Positions 16,854 to 24,277 of a stretch of 64,000 bases of DNA are shown one piece after another. The stretch is from Paenibacillus_D tarimensis_A (GTDB taxonomy: Bacteria; Bacillota; Bacilli; Paenibacillales; Paenibacillaceae). Both the position numbers and the translations under genes were made by a program. The notes under the pieces were generated by a model. That model was not told where the DNA came from. It ran no database searches and was given only the letters and a program-made list of their open reading frames with translations. The DNA is taken from the NCBI GenBank assembly GCA_041281825.1, contig CP166298.1, forward strand, positions 4,526,001-4,590,000. Reading direction: 5' to 3'. Positions within the stretch are counted from its first letter, which is position 1, and every line of letters starts with the position of its first letter.

Positions 16854-17813
16854 ATGACGAATAAATCCATCCTTCCCCATCTGGGACTTTTGCTTGTTTA
16901 CCTGCTGTGGGGGATCAATATCAGCTCCATGAAAATCGGCGGCCGGGAATGGGACCCTGTCATGTTCAACGGGCTGCGTTATGTGATCATCGTACCGATT
17001 ATATGGACCTATACATTTATGTACTTTAAAAAAACGGGGAGCAGCCTCCGGATGGAAGGCCGCGACCTCGGGAAGATCTTATTTCTGGGCGTACTTTCGG
17101 CGATCGGCATGGAGGTGCTGCTTTCTTATGCGCTTCAATACTCCAATGCTGCGAACGGTTCCGTGCTCGGACGCGGTTTTATGCCGGTGCTCACCGTCAT
17201 CATATCGCTTGCGCTGCGGGAAATCCGGCTGACTTATCGTCTTCTGATCGGGCTGCCTTTTGCCTTTATAAGTGTGCTGGTCATCGTCGCCGGCGGCGGG
17301 AATGGCTTTCATTTGGGCCCCGATACGCTGCGCGGCGACATGCTGCTTCTTCTGCGCAGCCTGCTCGGTGCCATCTACCTGATCGGCATGAGCAGGCTCA
17401 CTGCCAAATATCCGCTGATGCTGTTAATTGCCTGGGAAATGACGGCTGGCGCCTCCTCCCTGCTGCCTTATGTCGTGTGGAAGGCGGATGCCGCATATTT
17501 CGCCAGCATCCCGGCAGCAGGCTGGATAAGCCTTCTGTACACTGCCTTTTTTGCTACAATGGTTGGCTTTACGGTGCATAACTGGTGTCTTGCACAGATC
17601 GGACCATTCAAGTCTTCATTTTATGGTTATACATTGCCGGTTACAGCAGCAGCAGCCGGTTTCTTTTTACTTGATGAATCGGTTAATATCTATCAAATTA
17701 CAGGTGGAGTCGGCGTACTTCTCGCGATGTATCTGGTACAGCGGGATCGAATGCAAACGACGGGACGACAGTCGGCTGCTGCTGACAAGACAGCGGCAGC
17801 GAACCCGTCGTAA
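16854..17813 (+). CDS. EamA/DMT-superfamily transporter
   Basis: 319 residues with about ten membrane helices in two EamA-type halves: LLLVYLLWGINISSMKIG opens the first repeat, and RGDMLLLLRSLLGAIYLIG the second. The tail after residue 295 is hydrophilic and Ala-rich. DMT proteins export or exchange amino acids, metabolites or drugs across the cytoplasmic membrane; the substrate here is unknown. The ATG follows GGAAGGAG. It probably shares a transcript with the small cytoplasmic protein upstream. Confidence 0.85.
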   Translation: MTNKSILPHLGLLLVYLLWGINISSMKIGGREWDPVMFNGLRYVIIVPIIWTYTFMYFKKTGSSLRMEGRDLGKILFLGVLSAIGMEVLLSYALQYSNAANGSVLGRGFMPVLTVIISLALREIRLTYRLLIGLPFAFISVLVIVAGGGNGFHLGPDTLRGDMLLLLRSLLGAIYLIGMSRLTAKYPLMLLIAWEMTAGASSLLPYVVWKADAAYFASIPAAGWISLLYTAFFATMVGFTVHNWCLAQIGPFKSSFYGYTLPVTAAAAGFFLLDESVNIYQITGGVGVLLAMYLVQRDRMQTTGRQSAAADKTAAANPS

Positions 17814-17833
17814 CCTGCGGTAGTGACGAACGC

Positions 17834-17956
17834 TCATTGAGCCTGCGCCGTCACAGGATTATCAATATGCTCCATATACCTCTTCGCTACCCGAATGAGC
17901 TCGGCTTGCGAAGGATTATAGGAAGCAAATACGGGAAGAAAGGTGCCGTGCGGCAG
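17834..17956 (-). pseudogene. Orphan C-terminal fragment, family unknown
   Basis: A 40-codon reverse-strand frame reads LPHGTFLPVFASYNPSQAEL then IRVAKRYMEHIDNPVTAQAQ and a stop; a stop codon precedes it after one more codon. The protein-like composition suggests the tail of a lost gene. I cannot assign a family. Confidence 0.35.
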
Positions 17957-18252
17957 CCTCTAGCAGATTGAATCATAAATATCGCAGATAAGTCTTTTGA
18001 ATGAATCGTCGCGGGTCCGGCTCGTGCGTCCAAACCGCTGAGAGTTAAATCATTTAGGCGGCATGCTGAGACGCGGACACAGGGTACGTTATTTGTTAAC
18101 ATTGCCGCATAATTGGCAATCTTTCTGACAGAAGATCCGTTATTGTCTCCAAAATCGTAGAAATCGATTGGTTTAGTACAAATAAGAGATCGTGTGTCCG
18201 CTTAACATGCATTTTGGCTCATTTTCTGCAGAATAAGGGCCCGTGTGTCCGC
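17957..18252. other. Intergenic region without a visible gene
   Basis: The 12-mer CGTGTGTCCGCT occurs twice near the end (about 18191 and 18240), otherwise nothing was recognised. Confidence 0.4.
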
Positions 18253-19140
18253 TCATTCAGATGTTCTGCGCTTGCATTGAGAAGGGCTGTAATGCTTCAA
18301 CGACTTAAACGTACGAATAAAATAGTGAATGCTGCTGAAGCCGACCTGTTCAGCCGCCTCCGTTACAGTCATGCCGGTCGTCAGGAGCAGCTTCTCCGAT
18401 TCGTTCACGCGATACAGGTTGACGTATTCAATAAAAGTTCTACCTGTCAAACGCTTGAATGTCTTGCAGAAATGAGAGATGCTCATATTCACCAGTTGAG
18501 CCGCTTCGGGAAGTCCGATTGGGCGCTTGTACTCTTCACGGATGAAAGCAAAGAGGGCTTCGAATTGTTCCGACCGCAGGCTGTTGATCCCTGAGGCGCC
18601 TCTAACCTTTTCCCCCTCGCCCCCCAATCTCCGCAGCGCTCCGGACACTAGCAGTTGCAAGTACGCGCGAATCGACAGTTCATAACCGGGCTGCTTCGCT
18701 TCGAACTCCGTGATGATTCTCCGAACCGATTCGGCAAACATCTCATAACCCGCATCCGTGGAAGGCAAATGTGCGGGAAAACGTTTGCGTCCGTCCATAA
18801 ACGGGAGGATCATAGGTCCGTACAAGGGATCTCCGGCATCTCCGCCGAGCAGAGATCTCCCGATAACGATTGCATAATAGTCGACGTCCATGTTATTAAT
18901 CGCATACCCTGAATGCAGCTCCCCTGAGTGGACAAACAATAGATCTCCCGCAGATGCTTCATAGGAGGCTCCGCCAATATCAAATACAGCCCTTCCGTTC
19001 ACAATGAAAAGAATCTCCAGGTGCTCGTGCCAGTGCATGTACAGCACCCTTTCCCCCGAGCTGATATTATGGAATATATTGATTTGAAAATGCTTACCCG
19101 GCATATACGTATTCTCTTTCAAATCTTGCAGAGTCGTCAC
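18253..19140 (-). CDS. AraC-family transcriptional regulator with cupin sensor
   Basis: 295 residues. The N-terminal cupin-like domain carries MHWHEHLEILFIVNGRAVF and DLLFVHSGELHSG, the usual sugar-sensing fold; the C-terminal 100 residues hold two helix-turn-helix motifs (LPEAAQLVNMSISHFCKTFK and MTVTEAAEQVGFSSIHYFIR). I chose the GTG at 19140 because GGAGGTG lies 6 nt upstream of it; an ATG at 19179 has no such site. It is divergent from the Gfo/Idh oxidoreductase gene, which is therefore its likely target. Confidence 0.85.
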   Translation of the reverse strand: MTTLQDLKENTYMPGKHFQINIFHNISSGERVLYMHWHEHLEILFIVNGRAVFDIGGASYEASAGDLLFVHSGELHSGYAINNMDVDYYAIVIGRSLLGGDAGDPLYGPMILPFMDGRKRFPAHLPSTDAGYEMFAESVRRIITEFEAKQPGYELSIRAYLQLLVSGALRRLGGEGEKVRGASGINSLRSEQFEALFAFIREEYKRPIGLPEAAQLVNMSISHFCKTFKRLTGRTFIEYVNLYRVNESEKLLLTTGMTVTEAAEQVGFSSIHYFIRTFKSLKHYSPSQCKRRTSE

Positions 19141-19297
19141 TCGCCGCACCTCCGAACGAAAAACAATATTGTGCAACATTTGCCCATGATTCTGTATAGA
19201 CCGTTTCAGTCCGCTCAGTTAACATTTATTATATACCAAGCGAAAACGATTGTCGTTCCGCACGAACGGAAAGCAGCCGTTACTAAGGGAGTATGAG

Positions 19298-19414
19298 AGC
19301 AGAGAGACTTTGAGAAGCAGAGAGACTTTGAGCTCCGCTCAAAGATCCCTATGTCATGCTCAAAGATCCCTATGTAGCAGAGAGACTTTGAGCTTCGCTC
19401 AAAGATCCCTATGT
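19298..19414 (+). repeat. Hairpin repeat locus A (two full and two half copies)
   Basis: A left half-copy at 19298-19314, a full 39-bp copy at 19316-19354, a right half-copy at 19358-19375 and a full copy at 19376-19414. Each full copy is GAGAGACTTTGAGC, a 3-nt loop, and GCTCAAAGATCCCTATGT. The last copy joins directly to AAGGAGG, the ribosome-binding site of the following gene. Other loci are at 20793, 24147, 47586 and 60229. Confidence 0.9.
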
Positions 19415-19429
19415 AAGGAGGAAAAGATC

Positions 19430-20491
19430 ATGTCAACCTTTAAAATTATCCAAGCCGGGTGCGGCGGCATGGCGCATACGTGGATGGATTACGCTCTAGC
19501 ACGCGAGGATGCGCAGCTGGTCGCATTAGTCGATCTTTATGAGGATGCCGCACTGCGGATGAACGAAAAATATGGGCTGTCCTTGCCTTGGTACAACAAC
19601 GTGGAAGAAGCGATTCGGCAGACCGGGGCAAATCTGGTCTTCGACTGCAGCATACCGGCTTCGCATAAAGAAATTGCCGCCGCCGCGCTCAAGGGCGGGT
19701 GTCATATCTTAAGCGAAAAGCCTATGGCCTCCACGATGGAAGAGGCGAATGAACTTGCTAAACTCGCCGCATCGAAACCAGGGCAGCAGTACGCCATCAT
19801 GCAAAACCGCCGTTATTTAAAAGATATACGTGCTCTGCGGGAATTAATCGGGAGCGGTACGATCGGCAAGCCTAGCTTTGTCACCGCTGATTTCTTTATC
19901 GGCGCCCATTTCGGCGGCTTTCGCGAGGTTATGGACAGCCCGCTGATATTGGATATGGCGATTCATACCTTCGATCAGGCGCGCTTCATTATCGGCGCCA
20001 ACCCCGTATCCGTCTACTGCCACGAGTTCAACCCCGAAGGCTCCTGGTATCAAGGCAATGCGGCAGCCGCATGTATCTTCGAATTTGATAACGGCGCTGT
20101 ATTTACCTACAACGGCTCCTGGTGCTCGGAGGGTGCGCCGACCTCTTGGGAAGCGGCCTGGCGCATTGCCGGTTCCAAGGGAACCGCTATCTGGAACAAC
20201 TCCGCGCCATATGCGGAGATTGTCGCTGCGGATCAGGAGCATAAGTTTAGGAGTGATTATCAGCGGATTGAAGCGCCCCATAATTGGAACGGCCGTGAAG
20301 GTCACCTTGGCTGTCTGGATGAAATGTTTCAGGCCATGCTGGACGTCCGGCCGGCAGAAACCCATTATTCCGACAACCTCTTCAGTACTGCAATGGTATT
20401 CGGAGCAATAGAAAGCGCCAAGAGGCAGCGTAAAGTGGAGTTACAGTTAACAAAAGCTGCGGGAAGGCACTCGATTTCTTTTCAATGCTGA
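19430..20491 (+). CDS. Gfo/Idh/MocA-family oxidoreductase
   Basis: 353 residues with an N-terminal Rossmann fold (IIQAGCGGMAHTWMDYAL), the catalytic-region EKP motif in CHILSEKPMASTMEEAN and a C-terminal alpha/beta domain (GGFREVMDSPLILDMAIHTF contains the conserved Asp/His segment). The family oxidises or reduces sugars and cyclitols with NAD(P). The ATG at 19430 follows AAGGAGG at 8 nt. The upstream hairpin repeats can also be read in this frame, but the ribosome-binding site and homology support 19430. It is divergent from an AraC regulator. Confidence 0.88.
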   Translation: MSTFKIIQAGCGGMAHTWMDYALAREDAQLVALVDLYEDAALRMNEKYGLSLPWYNNVEEAIRQTGANLVFDCSIPASHKEIAAAALKGGCHILSEKPMASTMEEANELAKLAASKPGQQYAIMQNRRYLKDIRALRELIGSGTIGKPSFVTADFFIGAHFGGFREVMDSPLILDMAIHTFDQARFIIGANPVSVYCHEFNPEGSWYQGNAAAACIFEFDNGAVFTYNGSWCSEGAPTSWEAAWRIAGSKGTAIWNNSAPYAEIVAADQEHKFRSDYQRIEAPHNWNGREGHLGCLDEMFQAMLDVRPAETHYSDNLFSTAMVFGAIESAKRQRKVELQLTKAAGRHSISFQC

Positions 20492-20584
20492 GGATATATA
20501 AGTTGTTTGCTGATTATTATTGTTGTTAGCTTTAGCGGGATAGTGTATGGCAGCCGGTGGTTGGCGTGACGATGTATGGTGGAT

Positions 20585-20612
20585 GGTGGACGGTGGACGG
20601 TGGACGGTGGAG
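20585..20612 (+). repeat. Tandem GGTGGAC repeat
   Basis: Three copies of the 7-mer GGTGGAC and a fourth ending in G, inside a longer stretch rich in GGACGGT. It lies in a noncoding gap. Confidence 0.7.
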
Positions 20613-20679
20613 AATCGCTGGTCGTGATGGACGGTCGATGGCGGACGGTAGAAGCGGACATGGAATCCGTTATTTGTAC

Positions 20680-20962
20680 GAACTAGTAGAGCGATTCAAA
20701 AATAATAAAATAATAGCGGTTAAGTTGACCGAGAAGCGGAGGGGCCGGATTCGTGGTGGAGAAGCGTTAGCGGTCGCCTCTTGTCGCCCATGACATAGGG
20801 ATCTTTGAGCGAAGCTCAAAGTCTCTCCGTTTACAACTAGAGAGGTTAGATAATCAAAGAATCTGGGGACAACAGCGATCGGAAGCACGAACCGGACCCG
20901 CAGCGGATCCAACTGGTCAAACTTCACTATCGATATTTATGAATCGCTCTACTAGTCAACGC
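20680..20962. repeat. Long imperfect inverted repeat enclosing a hairpin repeat
   Basis: ACTAGTAGAGCGATTCA near 20680 is complementary to TGAATCGCTCTACTAGT near 20942, and weaker complementarity continues inward (GTTGACC and GGTCAAAC; GGCCGGATTCGTG and CACGAACCGGACC). Copy B of the 39-bp repeat (20793-20829) sits close to the centre. This could be a small nonautonomous element or a structured RNA. Confidence 0.55.
20793..20829 (-). repeat. Hairpin repeat locus B
   Basis: One full copy in reverse orientation. Its core of 35 bp, from GAGAGACTTTGAGC to the end of GCTCAAAGATCCCTATGT, is identical to the last copy of locus A. It is not followed by a gene start. Confidence 0.85.
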
Positions 20963-21008
20963 ATCCTAAGTCCGGACGGAGTAATGGAATAACCTTGCGT
21001 TGTGTTGA

Positions 21009-21031
21009 AGGCCCGGTTTAAAACCGGGCCT
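21009..21031. terminator. Hairpin between convergent transcription units
   Basis: AGGCCCGGTTT and AAACCGGGCCT form an 11-bp stem 35 bp past the end of the reverse-strand NRPS-like gene. There is no long T run, so it may be a weak terminator. Confidence 0.5.
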
Positions 21032-21064
21032 CTTCTGGCAAATACTTTAATCGTGAAGGCCGTC

Positions 21065-24000
21065 CTATATTGAATTACTAGAAGGGAAATAACCCCGTCC
21101 TATTGCATGTTTAACCAGTTTAGCTATCAAGTCTTCTATGCCGGGCAATGATGCTACGGTGCCGGCCTTTCGGAAAGTCTCCTCACTGGAATAACAGTAA
21201 GGCGAAGTTCTAACCCCGTCACCGTCAAGCAGAGCCATTGCCAACTGGACCCCTTCTTTGCTGACTTTGATGCCTTCTGTTAAGACCCATTTTTCAAACT
21301 CTTGCTGCGGTAATAAATCAATTGAATACCCCTGTTCTCTCAGGGCGCCGATTAAATCGTCGTAATGCACTTGATTCGGATTGCAAATATGGTAGATTTC
21401 CCCTAATGTTCGTTGCTTCATTAGGTTCAGCATGAACTTGCCGGCAAAGTCAACAGGCGTAATGTCCACATGTGTGTTAACAGCAGGCGCCTTGCCCAAC
21501 AAGAGGAATGCCTTGATCATGCGATAAAAGAAATTTTCGTTAATATTTTGCTGGAAATGGCCTGTCTCACTATGGCAGGATAAATTACCCGCCCGGTAGA
21601 TCGAACACGGCAAACCTGCTGCAATAGCTTTAACGACAACCTTCTCAGCTTGAAGTTTACTATCGGTGTAGACGCTCTCCAATCGCATGCCGTAGAATTC
21701 CTCGACACTCTGAGTTGCCGACTCCCATTTCCCCTCTGCCGCCATATCCTCTGGAATGCCTATTGTAGAAATAAAGTGAAAAGCAACAGCAGGCTTATTG
21801 TATACAAATCTCAGCAGGTTTTGAGTACCGATAACGTTTGTAGCTTGAAAATCCTCGGCGCTGCCAAAATGCCTGACATCCGCACCTGCGTGAATAATCG
21901 AAGTGATTTTGGAAGATACCAATCTCAAATCTTGAGCGGACAAGCCTAAATTATTACTTGTCAAGTTTCCTTCCAGTATGAAGATTCTGCCGGTATACTT
22001 TGAAAAAAAAGCTTGTCCGAAATAAGAATCAATCGCTTTCCAAAATCGGGAAATCCCGTTCTCGCCCAGCTTTGGACGAACTAGGACATAGATGTTTGCT
22101 TTCGTGGTTGTCAACAGCTCATATAACAAATGAGAACCCAAATACCCTGTTCCTCCGGATAACAATATGTCCGAGCCTAACCCGTCTTGATGCTGCACTT
22201 CTACTTTTGAGAGGAGCGGAAGCTCCTTAAGGCTAATATACTCGGTTATTGCCGTATCGTTTTGTTCGTAATCGGCTGTCAGGGCAGACATGTGCGCTGC
22301 CAAATCTTTAATTGTTTTATGCTCATACAGATCGTTCATTCGCAAGTTGGAGTAGTCCAGCTTGAGATGAGATAGAGCGGCCATGACACTTAAGGAATCC
22401 CCGCCGATATCGAAGAAGCTTACATTGCGGCCCACTTTGGTATGACCTAAAACCTCACACCATACCGAGGCAATCGCACGCTCCAAATCGCCCATAGGTT
22501 CTTCGTAAGGAATGTCCGACTCTGCAAAATCGGCGTTGTCCATCGAATGAAGCTTTTTTCTGTCTACTTTACCCGAAGGCGAAAGCGGAATTTCCGTCAA
22601 CCGGTAAAAGTAGCTCGGGATCATATAATATGGAACGTGCGATTTTAAATATTCACGCAGCTCAGAGCCGGAAACGGAGGATTTCTCCGAATAAAAGCAG
22701 GAGAGATGCTTCACTGCATTATTATCCATAATAGCAACAACGGCAGCATCCAGAACGGCCGGGTGCTTGGACAAGGCATTTTCAATCTCTCCGATTTCAA
22801 TCCGGAAGCCTCGTAATTTCAGTTGACCGTCTTTGCGGTACTGATATTCAATACTGCCATCCGATAATACTTTGACGATATCGCCCGACTTATACACCTT
22901 GGAGCCCGGTTCGTCACTGAACGGGTTCGAAATAAAAACTTCTTTCGTTTTTTCAGGCAGATTTAGATATCCCTTGGAGAGGGCAAAGGTTTCAATGTAG
23001 AGCTCCCCCTCTTCCCCTTCGCCTGCAAGGCTGCCGTCGGACTTTACGACATAGATTTTATAATTTCCAATGGGAGTTCCGATTGGAACCGTTACAGAAC
23101 TGCTGTTCCAGTACTCCGATACCTTATAGATTGTTGTAACGACAGTGCACTCCGTTGGTCCGTAAGCATTAACAATGGTTGTATCCGTACCGAACTTGTC
23201 CTGGAACTTGCGCACATGATCAGAGAGCAGCGCCTCTCCTCCAACAATAATATTTTTTACTGTCTTCCACTTTGCTTCGGGAACAGGCGCAGTTGTTTCA
23301 GACAGGCGATTAAACACAGACGTTGGAATACAACCGATTTGAGTGACCTTCTGTCTTTCGAGAAGGGATAAGAAAAGGTCAGGTGTCAACTGTTCTTCCT
23401 TCGTCAGAATAACAAGTTTTGCTCCGCTGAGCAGACAGTTGAAAGTGTCTAGTATGGATGCATCAAAACTGAATGTCGAGAATTGAGTGATTACATCCTC
23501 GCTTGAAATACCCAAGCTGTTCGTGAACGTATTCCAGAGGTTAATAACTCCGCGGTGAGCGATAAGCGTACCTTTCGGGCTGCCGGTAGAACCGGAAGTA
23601 TAAATTACATAAGCTAAGTCATCCGGTGAAATGATCGCATCCTCGAAATAAACTTCACCTTTCATTAAACAACGCTCAACAGAAATCGGGTTGCCGATTG
23701 TCAGCGCATCAGATAACATTGCAGCGCCTTCAAGGTGCTTCTCCTTAATAACTAGCAGCTTGCAGCCGGCGTTGTCTACAATATATTGGTTGCGCTCCAA
23801 TGGATGTTCCGGGTCGATAGGGACATAAACGCCGCCTAACCGCAAAACACCGAGAATGCCAATTATGGTTTCAGGACTGCGCTCCATGTATATGCCGATA
23901 AAATCGCCTTTTCGACAACCATTTTTGGCTAAAATATCCGCTACTTGAGCACTTTTTTTGTAAAGATCCGCATATAAGATTTCAATGTCACCGTGAGAGA

Positions 24001-24133
24001 TTGCGGTTTTTCTTGCACATGTTGCAGCTACGCGCCGAAAGAGCGATGGGATCGTTGCTGTGTTTGGATAGTATTCATCCGTGTTGTTTATTTTACTGTA
24101 GATGGACGGATCTTTTCCGACGATGTTAAGCAT
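21065..24133 (-). CDS. Single-module NRPS-like adenylation-thiolation-reductase enzyme
   Basis: 1022 residues, no condensation domain. Adenylation (about 25-530): A3 motif YTSGSTGSPKGT (residue 178), A4 FSFDAS, A5 NAYGPTECT, A8 GQLKLRGFRIEIGEIE, A10 PLSPSGKVDRK. Carrier domain: FFDIGGDSLSVM (Ser near 580). C-terminal thioester reductase: LLSGGTGYLGSHLL (NAD(P)H site, about 655) with YTDSKLQAEK as the catalytic Tyr/Lys pair. It should activate one amino acid, load it on phosphopantetheine and release it reductively as an aldehyde or alcohol. By position against GrsA I read the specificity code as D-A-L-G-I-G-A-V-V-K, closest to tyrosine/aromatic codes. The ATG follows AAGGAGAG; hairpin repeats fill the upstream gap. 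It lies downstream of a chemoreceptor gene. Confidence 0.88.
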   Translation of the reverse strand: MLNIVGKDPSIYSKINNTDEYYPNTATIPSLFRRVAATCARKTAISHGDIEILYADLYKKSAQVADILAKNGCRKGDFIGIYMERSPETIIGILGVLRLGGVYVPIDPEHPLERNQYIVDNAGCKLLVIKEKHLEGAAMLSDALTIGNPISVERCLMKGEVYFEDAIISPDDLAYVIYTSGSTGSPKGTLIAHRGVINLWNTFTNSLGISSEDVITQFSTFSFDASILDTFNCLLSGAKLVILTKEEQLTPDLFLSLLERQKVTQIGCIPTSVFNRLSETTAPVPEAKWKTVKNIIVGGEALLSDHVRKFQDKFGTDTTIVNAYGPTECTVVTTIYKVSEYWNSSSVTVPIGTPIGNYKIYVVKSDGSLAGEGEEGELYIETFALSKGYLNLPEKTKEVFISNPFSDEPGSKVYKSGDIVKVLSDGSIEYQYRKDGQLKLRGFRIEIGEIENALSKHPAVLDAAVVAIMDNNAVKHLSCFYSEKSSVSGSELREYLKSHVPYYMIPSYFYRLTEIPLSPSGKVDRKKLHSMDNADFAESDIPYEEPMGDLERAIASVWCEVLGHTKVGRNVSFFDIGGDSLSVMAALSHLKLDYSNLRMNDLYEHKTIKDLAAHMSALTADYEQNDTAITEYISLKELPLLSKVEVQHQDGLGSDILLSGGTGYLGSHLLYELLTTTKANIYVLVRPKLGENGISRFWKAIDSYFGQAFFSKYTGRIFILEGNLTSNNLGLSAQDLRLVSSKITSIIHAGADVRHFGSAEDFQATNVIGTQNLLRFVYNKPAVAFHFISTIGIPEDMAAEGKWESATQSVEEFYGMRLESVYTDSKLQAEKVVVKAIAAGLPCSIYRAGNLSCHSETGHFQQNINENFFYRMIKAFLLLGKAPAVNTHVDITPVDFAGKFMLNLMKQRTLGEIYHICNPNQVHYDDLIGALREQGYSIDLLPQQEFEKWVLTEGIKVSKEGVQLAMALLDGDGVRTSPYCYSSEETFRKAGTVASLPGIEDLIAKLVKHAIGRGYFPSSNSI

Positions 24134-24146
24134 GTTTTCTCTCCTT

Positions 24147-24262
24147 ACATAGGGATCTTTGAGCGGGGCTCAAAGTCTCTCCGCTTTATAGGGATCTTTG
24201 AGCGGGGCTCAAAGTCTCTCCGCTTTATAGGGATCTTTGAGCGGGGCTCAAAGTCTCTCCGC
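24147..24262 (-). repeat. Hairpin repeat locus C (three tandem copies)
   Basis: Three copies in tandem (24147-24184, 24185-24223 and 24224-24262), the last two identical 39-mers; loop CCC instead of TTC or TCC. In the sense of the NRPS-like gene the final copy runs CCCTATGT then AAGGAG, its ribosome-binding site, exactly as at locus A. Confidence 0.92.
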
Positions 24263-24277
24263 TTTATGTCTTTCTGC

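Noticed and set aside
19250..19429. N-terminal extension of the Gfo/Idh protein made of SRETLSFAQRSLC-like repeats
   Set aside because: The frame is open only because the 39-bp repeat is a multiple of three; the strong ribosome-binding site and family homology begin at 19430.
20557..20927. Small proteins on both strands of the repeat-rich gap
   Set aside because: Both frames follow inverted repeats and the GGTGGAC array, lack ribosome-binding sites and show no family resemblance.
24147..24262. Short CRISPR array
   Set aside because: The 39-bp units are directly adjacent with no spacers, and no cas gene is present.
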